DNA from: Microthrixaceae bacterium
Lineage (GTDB): Bacteria > Actinomycetota > Acidimicrobiia > Acidimicrobiales > DATDAH01
Length of the DNA stretch: 64,000 nucleotides
Direction: 5' to 3'
Assembly: GCA_020637195.1 (NCBI GenBank)
Contig: JACJWK010000004.1
Coordinates: 1-64,000 of the forward strand
Shown here: positions 1-12,056 of the stretch, piece after piece
How the letters are laid out: each line of letters starts with the position of its first letter
Numbering within the stretch: position 1 is the stretch's first letter
Translations under genes and position numbers: made by a program
Notes under the pieces: model-generated
The model's database searches: none
Told to the model about the DNA's origin: nothing
The model's input: the letters and a program-made list of their open reading frames with translations, nothing else

Positions 1-697
1 TCCACTCCGGTGGGTCGAAGCGGCTCACCAGGTCGGTGGGGGAGAGTCCGGGTGCGCTTGTCGCGGCCTCGGTGGCTTCGCCGGCGTCGGGTCCCGCCGC
101 GGCCGGAGCGGGGGCCGTCCGGACGTGGCGGATGACCCGGTACGCGCCGTACGCGCCGACGGCGAGCAGGCCGCAGAAGACCAGACCGACCAGCAGCCCG
201 TGGGCCGCGTTCGCGCCGGTGCGACCCTCTTGGCGCTCGTCGGTGTAGAGGCGGGCGGGGAACTGGTGCCACCGGCGCCGCCAGCGGCGGTCCCAGCGGC
301 CGCGCCGCTCGGGTTGGGGGGCCAAGGGGTCCCAGCGCACGGCGCGCAGGAACAGCCAGAGCGGGGTGAGCAGGAGGATCGCGAGGGGGGCGAGCAGCAA
401 CCAGGTGAGGGCGACGCCGACACCGTGGCTCATCCGGTGCAGGACGCCGGCGGCGGCTCGGTCGAACGCCGGGGACAGGCGCCGGGCGACGGTGAAGGCG
501 GTGACCACGACGAGCAGGGCCACGGCGGCGGCCCGGTGGCTCCGCCACAGGAGGAAGGCGACGGCGGCGACGCCGACCGCCACGCCGATCAGCAGCGACG
601 GGGCCGAGCCGGCGACGCTGGGTGGGGAGGCGATCTCGTGCCAAGGCCCCGGTGGCGCGCCCTCACGCGACCCGTGGTCGCGCTCCCCCCTCCCCAC
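1..697 (-). CDS. Partial membrane protein, function unknown (runs off window start)
   Basis: Reading the minus strand from about 697 gives an uninterrupted frame to the window edge. It shows three hydrophobic stretches: one begins SLLIGVAVGVAAVAFLLW (near 590), a second is VALTWLLLAPLAILLL (near 400), and a third is GLLVGLVFCGLLAVGAYGAY (near 170). An Arg/Trp-rich loop separates the last two. The end inside the window is Ala/Pro-rich and reads toward FDPPEW. The GTG at 697 is the likeliest start, but no clear ribosome binding site precedes it. The gene is divergent from dnaE2 and shares its upstream region. I do not recognise the family. The membrane topology is seen in the sequence; the role is unknown. 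Confidence 0.6.
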   Translation of the reverse strand, partial: MGRGERDHGSREGAPPGPWHEIASPPSVAGSAPSLLIGVAVGVAAVAFLLWRSHRAAAVALLVVVTAFTVARRLSPAFDRAAAGVLHRMSHGVGVALTWLLLAPLAILLLTPLWLFLRAVRWDPLAPQPERRGRWDRRWRRRWHQFPARLYTDERQEGRTGANAAHGLLVGLVFCGLLAVGAYGAYRVIRHVRTAPAPAAAGPDAGEATEAATSAPGLSPTDLVSRFDPPEW

Positions 698-782
698 GGT
701 GCCGGAGCGTAGCCACGGGCGACGGTCGCCGTCGTTCGGCTGCCACCGCGACGCTGCGCTGAGGGACGGGTCCCGGCGCGCG

Positions 783-798
783 TCGAACACACGTTCGA
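783..798. promoter_or_regulatory. LexA (SOS) operator upstream of dnaE2
   Basis: The sequence TCGAACACACGTTCGA is a perfect palindrome of the TCGAAC-N4-GTTCGA LexA box known from mycobacteria and other actinobacteria. It ends one base before the putative -10 box and 13 nt before the dnaE2 start, so bound LexA would block RNA polymerase. This predicts DNA-damage induction of dnaE2. Confidence 0.92.
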
Positions 799-804
799 TA
801 GGGT
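799..804 (+). promoter_or_regulatory. -10 box of dnaE2 (leaderless)
   Basis: TAGGGT fits the actinobacterial TANNNT -10 pattern and lies 6 nt before the GTG start, so the transcript should begin at or next to the start codon. It directly abuts the LexA box. Confidence 0.6.
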
Positions 805-810
805 GCGCCC

Positions 811-4320
<3,510 letters not shown>

Positions 4321-4379
4321 CGGCGGATCGGCCCATCCTTGGCACGGCACCGGCTGCCGGTGGGGCAGAATCTGGCCCC

Positions 4380-5245
4380 ATGGGGGACACCAGGGCGACC
4401 GAGCCCGTGCCGCGTCGCGACGGGACCGTGAAGCTGGCCGACGGGCGTCGGCTGGGCTTCGCCGAGTACGGGGACGAGGGGGGTGACCCGGTGCTGTGGT
4501 TCCACGGCACCCCGGGGGCGCGCCATCAGATCGCCCCCGACGTCAACGACCTCGCCGACCAGCGGGGCGTGCGGGTCATCACCGTGGAGCGGCCCGGGGT
4601 GGGGGACTCCACCCCGCACCTGCACGGGCGCGTGCTCGACTGGGCCGGCGACGTGGACCAGCTCACCGCCCAGCTCGGCATCGAGCGCTTCGCCGTCGCG
4701 GGGCTCTCGGGCGGCGGCCCCTACGTGCTGGCCTGCGCCCACGCCTTCCCCGACCGCGTCGTGGCCGGCGCGGTGCTCGGCGTGTGGCGCCCACGCGCAC
4801 GGGAGCCGACCGCGCCGACGGTGGCCTCATGGCGCTGGCCAAGCGCTTCAGCGTCCCCCCCTCCAGGCTGCTCCGCGAGCCTCGGCTACACGCTCTGGGG
4901 GCGATGAGGCACTGATGCCCTTCGGCGACCAGAACCGCGCGCTCTGCATGAAGGCGTCGCCGCCGGGTGACCAACGCGTGTTCCAGATGCAGGGATGAAG
5001 GAGATGTTCTGAAGGACATCTCCACGGGCTCCGCGCCGGCGCTTCCACGCCGTCATCTACGACGTGGTGCGCTGGCTTCACCCGCGACTGGGCTTCTCGC
5101 CGCAGGAGGTCCGGGTGCCCATCCGCTTCTGGCACGGCGACCCGGGGACCACATCGTGCCCCTCGTCGGCCACCACGTGGCCTCGCTGATGCCCGACGCC
5201 GGGTGTTCGGGCGGCGCCCGGGCGAGCCTCGGCGCCCTCGCCTGA
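4380..5245 (+). pseudogene. Alpha/beta hydrolase, broken by several frameshifts
   Basis: From ATG 4380 the frame reads as an alpha/beta hydrolase: VLWFHGTPGARHQ (oxyanion region), then AVAGLSGGGPYVLACA with the nucleophile-elbow Ser. Near 4781 the frame is lost (one G appears to be missing) and the protein continues in a second frame with GGLMALAKRFSVPPS. It then moves to a third frame with SPPGDQRVF and resumes near 5010 as KDIS, where loss of one C turns TTCCTG into TTCTGA. The C-terminal part still shows VPIRFWHGD, PLVGHHVASLMPDA and a terminal SLGALA near the expected catalytic His region. The whole family length, about 285 aa, is present but not in one frame. It may be decayed or mis-sequenced. 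Confidence 0.8.
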
Positions 5246-5333
5246 TGGACGAAGATTGCTCGACACCCTCCCTCGACTCTCCGGCCTGACCGGGCCAACG
5301 CCCGCTTTCAGCGAAGGCGAAGGCGAAAGAAGC

Positions 5334-5388
5334 AGGCCACCACCAGAAGGCCACGATGAAGGCCGACCAAGAGGCCACCACCAGAAGG
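5334..5388. repeat. 17-bp direct repeat pair
   Basis: AGGCCACCACCAGAAGG occurs at 5334-5350 and 5372-5388, a 38-bp period, in the stretch between the broken hydrolase and the broken helicase. It is probably a small slippage duplication. No gene is seen in 5246-5606. Confidence 0.75.
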
Positions 5389-5424
5389 TCGCCGGCTGAA
5401 CGACCGCGCTCCGCCTCCACCGAC

Positions 5425-5479
5425 CGTTCTGTGTGCAGATCTCTGGAACGGTTGCCGCGCGGTCTCTGTACACAGAACG
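5425..5479. repeat. Inverted-repeat element, copy 1
   Basis: CGTTCTGTGTGCAGA (5425-5439) and TCTGTACACAGAACG (5465-5479) form 15-bp arms with one mismatch around a 25-nt centre. The unit recurs 94 bp downstream, and the inner sequence (TCTGGAA and GCGCGGT) is also shared between the copies. It has no coding capacity. Confidence 0.85.
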
Positions 5480-5518
5480 ATCAGCGCCGACCAGAGCTCC
5501 GCACCCCCCCACCCGACC

Positions 5519-5572
5519 CGTTCTGTGTACAGATCTGGAAGGGGTGTCAGCGCGGTTTCTGTACACAGAACG
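5519..5572. repeat. Inverted-repeat element, copy 2
   Basis: CGTTCTGTGTACAGA (5519-5533) and TCTGTACACAGAACG (5558-5572) are perfect 15-bp arms around a 24-nt centre. Each arm contains the self-complementary core TGTACA. It is a direct-orientation repeat of the element at 5425-5479. Confidence 0.88.
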
Positions 5573-5606
5573 ACGGTCAGCACCAGCGAAAGGTGCGCTC
5601 GGGTCG

Positions 5607-8584
5607 TCAGGGCGCTTTCGCCAGGCGGAATGAGGACGAGGCGGTGGCCTCGGGGTGCCAGCAGACGGGCGGGCGTGGGAACGGAAGCAGAACGCCCCAG
5701 TGGAAGGCCTCAGCCGCCTCCAGGTGGCGCCGACCGCAGCGGGGCGCGCCAGGCGTCGTCGCTCGCGGCGGATCAGCAGGGAGTCCGGTCAGCGGGCCGA
5801 CCTCACAGCAGGGCATGCAGCCCAGGCGGTAGCAACGTCGTCAGGCGCCACCACCGTGGCGACCAGCCGCCGGCCGGCTCGGGGCGACCTCCACCCGGCC
5901 AGGCCAGGTCCGCCGGCCGACCGCCACGGGCCGGCGAGCACGGCACGGCAGCGAGGCCCTCGAGTCGCGCCTCGTCCCCCGCACGGGGCCAGGCGCCGAC
6001 AGCTGGCGGCGGCGGCCCCGACGCCGAGCACCGCCAGCAGCCACAGCACCCGGCACGACAGGCGCCACGCCACGCTGACCGCCGCAGCGCACCAGTCCGC
6101 CGACCGACCAGCGCTTCCAGGTCGCCGATCATTAATGCACCCGCCGCGGCACCCGCCCGCACGACCAACGCTCGTGCCCACGCCGCCAGGTCGACGAGTC
6201 CGCCCAGGCCGCGGGTGGCGGCCACGTCGGCGACCGCGGCCTCGCTCTCCGCGTTGAGGGCCGGGAGCTCGGCGGGGAGGAGCAGGGGCGACCCGGCCTA
6301 CTGGGGTGCACCTTGGCCGCCCGGTGACCACACCGCCACTGTCAGGCCCCCACCACCGGGCGTGGCGGCAGCGGAAGCGCTCCCCAGTCGGTCGCCACCG
6401 CCGGGTGCACGACGGCGACATCCAGAGCGAGGCCAGCTTGTCCAGGGCGCCAGGGTCGAGCGCAGCGCCCGGCCCCGCAGCTGCGTCTGCCGCCGACGCC
6501 ACCTCCGGACACGTCGACCAGCACGTCGGCGCAGGGTGGTCCCAGCCCACCTCGCCGACGAAAGACCTGCTGGTGGCCACGAGCACCGGGCGGCGCCGGC
6601 GTCGAGCCGGCCTCGGCGGCGGCAGGCTGGCGGACGTCCACGGTCCCTCGCCGACGGGCGCACGCGCCCCGGATGTCGCAGCCCTCGGCGCGGACCCACC
6701 GCCAGCCGTCCTCAGTGAGCCCAGGTCGAGGTTGATCGCCGCGGTGACTGACCGCCTCGGCGTCGGCGGCACCCGCCAGGCCCCGGCCGTCCGCGACGAC
6801 GCCGGGGTCGCTGACCCCTCAGGCCGAAGAGCGCCGAGCGCCACCGCCAGCACTCAGGCGGCGGTGCCGGCGTCGCCCAGCACCGCCCGGAGCCTCGGCC
6901 AGCGGTGACGTGGCCCCTGATCGCGCTCGACCACGACGAGGGGCCCGCAGGTCGCCGGCCCGCCGGGCAGCCTCGCCGGCGAGATCTCGGCGGCGGCGTG
7001 ACCTTCGCCGACGAGCGGGCGCAGACCAGGTCGCCCACCAGGCGTCCCCAGCGCACACGCCGGCAGTGGTGAACGACAGCCCGTAAGCGCCGGCCCAGGG
7101 CCTCGACCGCAGCGCTCGTCCTCGCCGGCGAATTGCCCTCGGGGTCGTGCAGCCAGGCGTCGACCAGCGCAGGCGGTCGGCGAGGTCAACGCCCGCCGCC
7201 TCAGGCGGGGGCAGCGAAACCGGCAGGCAGGGCGAAGGGCCCCAGGCCGCCCACCGAGTGCGTACCCACCGCGGCAGCAGCCAGCAGGTCACGGTCCCAG
7301 AACGCCCGCCACGCCGGCGCCTCGCCCCAGGACCAGGATGATCAGGGCCGTGCGCGCCAGTGCTCAGCGGTGGCCCCGGCAGCCGACTCCGGGCCGCAGC
7401 CCGCGCGCTCGCCGCAGAGACTCGTCTGGCAGCTCGCCAGGCTCGACCGCCGCCAGCTCATACGCGACCGGCTCGACCGGCATCGGCCCCAAGGCCCGAC
7501 CGGTGTGTCGCCGGCGGGATCAGTGCCCCAACGCCAGCCTGCTCACCGGCTGGGACCTCTCGGGTGTTGCCCCCGCCTCGTCAGGCGTCGCCGGGCGGAC
7601 GCCGGCAGGCGTCGTCCCCCGGTCAGGGGCGTGATCTGGGCCACCGCCCGCGTCACGAGCGCCTCACCGACGAGCACGTCGTCGAGCGACGTGGTGAGCT
7701 CGCCCGTGATCCAGGAAGGCAGCGCAATGGGGCGCCGGCGGCACGGGAGCACGCCGTCGCGCCACAGGGCCAGCGCCCTCCGCCACCAGGAGCACGGCCA
7801 GGTGCAGCTCGGCGCGTCGACCAGCGGGCCGAGCAGGCCCTCGTAGTTGCCCGCCCTCACGGCTCCGACGCCGGCTCGGTAGCGTCGCCGTCGAGCCCGA
7901 TCACCGCCACGCCGCCGGGGCCGCGGCGAGCCGCTCGACGAGCACGCTCACCACGAGCGCCCACCAGTCGAGGAGGTGGTGGCACTCGTCGAGCACGACG
8001 GTGCCGAGGCCGCTCGACGCCAACTGGTCGACGAGGGTGGCGGTCCGCGGGCCCAGGAGCTGGGCCCGGGGGACGCCGACGTCCTCGCCGGTGCCCAGGC
8101 TGCGGCGCAGCGCCCGGACGTGGCGCCCGATCTCGCGCCCCGCCCGCTTGGCGTCGCCCTCCTCGGTGGCCCGCACCCGCGCCTCGGCCGCCTCCGGCCC
8201 CACCTCGGTGGCGACCTCGGCCACCCACAGGCGCCGGGCCGCGGCCCGGAGCTCGTCGTCGGCCTCGCCGGGGTTGCCCAGCAGCTGGTAGGTGACACAC
8301 CGCAGGGGGACCGCGGCGGCAGGGTCGTCGCTGGTGAAGGTGGCGGGGTCGGCGCCGAACTGCGCGACCGACGCCCGCCACTGGTCCCGGATGGCGGTGG
8401 TCGGCGCGAGCGCCAGCGTCGGCCGCCCGACCTGTCGGGCCAGCTCCAGGCCGATCAGCGTCTTGCCCGCGCCGGGCGGCGCACAGAGGTGCCAGCGCCC
8501 GTCGGCGACGTGCCCGGCCAGCTCGAGCAGGTGGCGCTGCGAGGGGCGCCACTCGAACCGCGGCGCCAGCCCGTCCCAGCTCAC
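5607..8584 (-). pseudogene. DEAD/DEAH-box helicase, reading frame broken many times
   Basis: From GTG 8584 an intact frame runs 227 codons to 7901: VSWDGLAPRFEWRPSQ, Walker A APPGAGKT, a Q/motif-Ia-like LALAPTTAIRDQW, and Walker B DECHH. Downstream the protein continues piecewise in all three minus frames. AVIGL is near 7905, RAGNYEGLLGPLVDAP starts at 7857, VLVGEALVTRAVAQ is near 7670, VVERDQGPRHRW is near 6930 and DLGSLRTA is near 6730. A motif V/VI-like region follows (LVATSRSFVGEVGWDHP near 6570, then ALDPGALDKLASLW near 6440). The sum is about 990 aa, the length of this superfamily II helicase family. At least ten indels are needed to join it. Whether this is decay or sequencing error is open. 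Confidence 0.7.
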
Positions 8585-8647
8585 CGAGCCAGTGTCGCGC
8601 CGGCGCGACGCGCGCTCCGGGACCGGCCGCGCCCGGCGCGCCCGCCG

Positions 8648-8653
8648 TAGGCT
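8648..8653 (+). promoter_or_regulatory. -10 box of the pore-loop protein gene (leaderless)
   Basis: TAGGCT lies 6 nt before the GTG at 8660, inside the 75-bp divergent region shared with the helicase. Confidence 0.5.
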
Positions 8654-8659
8654 CGCCCG

Positions 8660-9766
8660 GTGGTCGTGCTGCGAGCGCTGGCGGTGGTGGCGGGCTCGGC
8701 GGTCGTCGTGTGGACGCTGCTGTCGGCCGTGCGGGCGGTGATCCTGCCGCGGGGCGAGGTGGTCGCCCTGAGCCGTGCCGTGTTCGTCACCCTGCGACGG
8801 GTGTTCGGGCTGGTGGCCCGCCCGGCCCGCTCGTACGAGGCCCGCGACCGGGCCATGGCCATGTACGCGCCCGTCGCCCTGCTCGCGCTGGCCGGGTCCT
8901 GGGTGGTGCTGGTCACGCTCGGCTTCACCTTCGTCTACTGGGGCCTCGGCGTCGAGCCGCTGCGCCAGGCGTTCACCGAGAGCGGTTCGTCGCTGCTCAC
9001 CCTCGGGTTCGTCAAGCCGACCGACCTGCCCACCACGATCGCGGCCTTCGTCGAGGCCACCATCGGGCTCGGCCTCATCGCCCTGCTCATCAGCTACCTG
9101 CCCTCCATCTACTCGGCGTTCCAGCGCCGCGAGCAGGCCGTGGTGCTGCTCGAGACCCGCGCCGGGGCGCCGCCCGACCCGGCGGTGATGATCAAGCGGG
9201 CCCACACCCTGGCCCGCCTCGACCTCCTGCACGAGACGTTCGTCCAGTGGGAGGTGGTCTTCGCCGACATCGAGGAGACCCACACCAGCCAGCCGTCGCT
9301 GCCGTTCTTCCGCTCGCCCGCCACCGGCCGCTCGTGGGTGACCGCCTCGGGCTGCGTGCTCGACAGCGCGGCCCTGATGATGTCGGTGGTGAACCAACCC
9401 GTCGACCCCAACGCCGCCCTGTGCCTGCGGGCCGGCTTCCTCAGCCTGCGCCGCATCGCCGACTACTTCCAGATCCCGTACGACCCGGACCCCGACCCGG
9501 ACGACCCGATCTCCATCGACCGGGCCGAGTTCGACGAGGTCTACGAGGACCTCGCGTCGTTCGGGGTGCCCGTGCGACCCGACCGCGAGCGGGCGTGGCG
9601 CGACTTCCAGGGCTGGCGGGTCAACTACGACCTGCCCCTGCTGGGTCTGGCCGGGCTCACCATGGCGCCCTACGCCAAGTGGTCCTCGGACCGCTCGGTC
9701 AACCTGGCCCTGCCCCGGGTGCGCGCCGCCCTGCGGCTGCGCTGGGCCAAGTCGGTCGACGGCTGA
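8660..9766 (+). CDS. Membrane protein with ion-channel-like pore segment
   Basis: A 368-aa protein with an N-terminal membrane helix (about 3-20) and further helices at about 73-95 and 130-150. Between the latter two lies GSSLLTLGFV, which resembles the pore loop of two-TM potassium channels (TLGYG-like) but lacks the GYG filter. The C-terminal 210 residues are soluble, with an acidic repeat-like DPDPDPDD and conserved Trp/Tyr residues. The start GTG fits the -10 box at 8648. Channel function is inference only; it could equally be a sensor membrane protein. It is transcribed divergently from the helicase. Confidence 0.75.
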   Translation: MVVLRALAVVAGSAVVVWTLLSAVRAVILPRGEVVALSRAVFVTLRRVFGLVARPARSYEARDRAMAMYAPVALLALAGSWVVLVTLGFTFVYWGLGVEPLRQAFTESGSSLLTLGFVKPTDLPTTIAAFVEATIGLGLIALLISYLPSIYSAFQRREQAVVLLETRAGAPPDPAVMIKRAHTLARLDLLHETFVQWEVVFADIEETHTSQPSLPFFRSPATGRSWVTASGCVLDSAALMMSVVNQPVDPNAALCLRAGFLSLRRIADYFQIPYDPDPDPDDPISIDRAEFDEVYEDLASFGVPVRPDRERAWRDFQGWRVNYDLPLLGLAGLTMAPYAKWSSDRSVNLALPRVRAALRLRWAKSVDG

Positions 9767-9793
9767 GAGCCGCGCCGCGACCCGGCGGGAACC

Positions 9794-10372
9794 TCAGCGT
9801 CCGGGCGCGCCCAACCGCACGTGGGGGGCGCCGGTGGCCCGGACGGCCTCGTCCACCTCGAAGTAGGTGCGGGCCCGGAAGCCGAAGGCGCGGGCCACCA
9901 GGTTCGACGGCACCGACTGGACGCGCGTGTTGTAGTCGCGCACGTTGCCGTTGAAGATCCGGCGGGCCGCCTGGATCCGGTTCTCGGTGGTGATCAGCTC
10001 CTCCTGGAGTTCCGCGAAGCGGACGTTGGCCTTCAGCTCCGGGTAGGCCTCGCTCACGGCCAGCAGGCTGCGCAGCGCGCCGACCAGCACGTTCTCGTCG
10101 GCCGACTGCGAGGCGGCGTTGCCGTCCGAGGCCATGGCCTGGGAGCGGGCCCGGGTGACCGACTCGAACGTCGTGCGCTCGTGGACGGCGTAGCCCTGGA
10201 CGGTCTCGACCAGGTTCGGGATCAGGTCGTACCGGCGGCGCAGCTCGGAGTCGACGTTCGACCACGAGTTGTCGATGAGCTGGGCGTCGCGGACGAAGCG
10301 GTTGTAGGACGCGAGGAGCGCCACGACCCCGAGGAACACCGCTCCGGCGGCGACCCACACCGCGGGGCTCAC
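9794..10372 (-). CDS. LemA family protein
   Basis: A 192-aa protein with a single N-terminal membrane helix followed by the LemA signature: YNRFVRDAQLIDNSWSNVDS, ELRRRYDLIPNLVETVQGYA, and later ELQEELITTENRI and IFNGNVRDYNT. LemA proteins are helical, membrane-anchored proteins with the bulk outside the cytoplasm; their exact function is unsettled. The GTG start places the helix at residues 3-23. It follows the 10407-11180 gene by 34 nt in the same direction, so the two are probably co-transcribed, as often seen for LemA with a membrane partner. Confidence 0.93.
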   Translation of the reverse strand: MSPAVWVAAGAVFLGVVALLASYNRFVRDAQLIDNSWSNVDSELRRRYDLIPNLVETVQGYAVHERTTFESVTRARSQAMASDGNAASQSADENVLVGALRSLLAVSEAYPELKANVRFAELQEELITTENRIQAARRIFNGNVRDYNTRVQSVPSNLVARAFGFRARTYFEVDEAVRATGAPHVRLGAPGR

Positions 10373-10406
10373 GCCGCACGCTCCTCGCCGGTGCGCGCCC
10401 GTCGGG

Positions 10407-11180
10407 TCACAGGAACCCCCCGTCGAGCGAGGCCCGGGGGCCCTGGGGGTAGGTCTGCCAGACGAGGTCGGGGACCGTGGCCCGCAGGGCGTCGTGCAGG
10501 CCGATCAGCGCCGGGAAGCCCCGCGGGGGCTGCTGCTTGCCGGCGATGAGGATCCAGCGGCCGCGGGTCTCGAACTCGAACTCGCCCTGGGTGGCGACCA
10601 GGAACTCGATCATCTGCGCGTCGACGAACGCGTGGGCGAAGTGCTCGTCCTCGCAGGTGACGCGGAACATGCGGTTGAACTCACCGGACTCGAAGTGGAT
10701 GTCGGCGCCGTCGAGGGCGTTGACCAGGCGGGTCAGGCCCTTCTGCGGGACGATGCGCAGGTTGGGCCACACCGCGGGCACCTCGGCGAGCGCGCAGGTG
10801 AAGTAGCGGTAGGTGCGCTGGGGGGTCGTCTCGCGCTCGCGGCCCGGTCCGAGCCCGAGGCCCATGCCGGTGCTCAGCCCCATCAGCCCCCGGTCGTCGC
10901 GCGACTCCGTGTAGTAGGCGTAGTCGAAGGCCCGCACCACCGCGCCGTCGGCCGAGGTCCGCCACATCGTGTTCGTGACCTCGCGCCCGTCCCCCAGGCG
11001 GAACAGGGGGAAGGCCACCCGGGCGCTGCCGAACGCGTCGCCCTCGGAGTACGACAGGCCGGCCTGGCGGGCCACCTGGGGGAACGCCGACACGCGGTCG
11101 GCGTGGCGCTTCCACGACAGGATGCTGATCAGGCCGAGGACCATGAACACCACGAGCAGGGCGACCGCCGTCCCATCCAT
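10407..11180 (-). CDS. Membrane-anchored protein, DUF3137-like, LemA neighbour
   Basis: A 257-aa protein with one N-terminal membrane helix (about 5-22, VALLVVFMVLGLISIL) and a soluble body with several Phe/Tyr-rich strands (RAFDYAYYTES, RTYRYFTCALAEVPAVWP, FNRMFRVTCEDEHFAHAFVDAQM). A late ETRGRWILIAGKQQ is reminiscent of proteins that accompany LemA. There are no catalytic motifs. It stands upstream of lemA, 34 nt apart. The DUF3137 resemblance is judged by eye and uncertain. Confidence 0.75.
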   Translation of the reverse strand: MDGTAVALLVVFMVLGLISILSWKRHADRVSAFPQVARQAGLSYSEGDAFGSARVAFPLFRLGDGREVTNTMWRTSADGAVVRAFDYAYYTESRDDRGLMGLSTGMGLGLGPGRERETTPQRTYRYFTCALAEVPAVWPNLRIVPQKGLTRLVNALDGADIHFESGEFNRMFRVTCEDEHFAHAFVDAQMIEFLVATQGEFEFETRGRWILIAGKQQPPRGFPALIGLHDALRATVPDLVWQTYPQGPRASLDGGFL

Positions 11181-11197
11181 GGGGTCCTATCGGCCGG

Positions 11198-11203
11198 TAC
11201 GGT
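11198..11203 (+). promoter_or_regulatory. -10 box of the 11211 thioesterase (leaderless)
   Basis: TACGGT is followed by CGCCGCC and the GTG start. The same 13-nt string TACGGTCGCCGCC precedes the ATG at 51796. Confidence 0.6.
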
Positions 11204-11210
11204 CGCCGCC

Positions 11211-12020
11211 GTGAGCGGACGATTCAGCACCGACACCGCGGTCGAGGCCCTCGGCGAGGGTCGCTACCGGACCCGCATCGACCCCGGCTGGTGGATCGAG
11301 CGGGGCCCCAACGGCGGATACGTCGCCGCCCTGGTGCTGCGGGCGATGTCGACCGAGGTGGACGACCCCGGGCGGCCGGCCCGGTCCCTCACCGTGCACT
11401 ACCTGCGGCCACCCCACGAGGGCGACGCCGAGGTCGCGGTGCGGATCGAGCGCACCGGGCGCACGCTGTCCAACGTGTCGGCCCGGCTCGAGCAGGACGG
11501 CCGCCTGCTGGCCGTGGCGCTCGGCGCGTTCGCGCAGTCCCGCCCCGGCGTGGCGTTCCTCGACGCGCCGCCGCCGCCGGTGCCCGCGCCCGAGGAGGTG
11601 GTCCTGCTCCCCGAGCCGCCTATCACGATCCCGATGCGGGCCCGGTACGAGAGCCGATTCGCGGTCGGGCCCCTCCCGTTCAGCGGGGCCGCCGAGGCCG
11701 AGACGGGCGGCTGGATCCGCCTCGCGCCCGACGAGGCCGACGGGGAGGTGGTGGACCAGCACCTGCTGGCCGCGTTCACCGACGCCTGGATCCCGGCGGT
11801 GTTCTCGAAGGTGGTGGGGCGTCTCGGCGTGCCCACCGTCGACCTCACCATCCACTTCCGCAACCCCGGGGTGGTGCTGCCCGCCGACCGTCACTGCCTG
11901 GCCCGCTTCCACACCCGCGCCGCCGCCGAGGGCTTCCTCGAGGAGGACGGCGAGATCTGGGGCCCCGACGGCGTGCTGCTGGCCCAGTCGCGTCAGCTCG
12001 CGGTGGTGCTCGACGGCTGA
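11211..12020 (+). CDS. Acyl-CoA thioesterase, double hot-dog (TesB-like)
   Basis: A 269-aa protein hydrolysing acyl-CoA to free acid and CoA by family inference. The N-terminal hot dog contains WWIERGPNGGYVAALVLRAM and SLTVHYLRPPHEGDAEV. The C-terminal hot dog contains DAWIPAVF and VPTVDLTIHFRNPGV and ends with a DGVLLAQSRQLAVV strand. These are the usual marks of the actinobacterial thioesterase family with tandem hot-dog folds. The start is GTG 11211, which gives SGRFSTDTAV and has a -10 box 7 nt upstream; in-frame sequence further upstream belongs to the opposite-strand gene. It is divergent from the LemA-partner gene. Confidence 0.9.
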   Translation: MSGRFSTDTAVEALGEGRYRTRIDPGWWIERGPNGGYVAALVLRAMSTEVDDPGRPARSLTVHYLRPPHEGDAEVAVRIERTGRTLSNVSARLEQDGRLLAVALGAFAQSRPGVAFLDAPPPPVPAPEEVVLLPEPPITIPMRARYESRFAVGPLPFSGAAEAETGGWIRLAPDEADGEVVDQHLLAAFTDAWIPAVFSKVVGRLGVPTVDLTIHFRNPGVVLPADRHCLARFHTRAAAEGFLEEDGEIWGPDGVLLAQSRQLAVVLDG

Positions 12021-12056
12021 GGGGCGCCGCCCGGGCCGGAGGAGCGGGCCGACCGG

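Noticed and set aside
5425..5572. Possible small CRISPR-like array
   Set aside because: There are only two units, each is itself an inverted repeat, the inner sequences are similar rather than unique spacers, and no cas genes are near.
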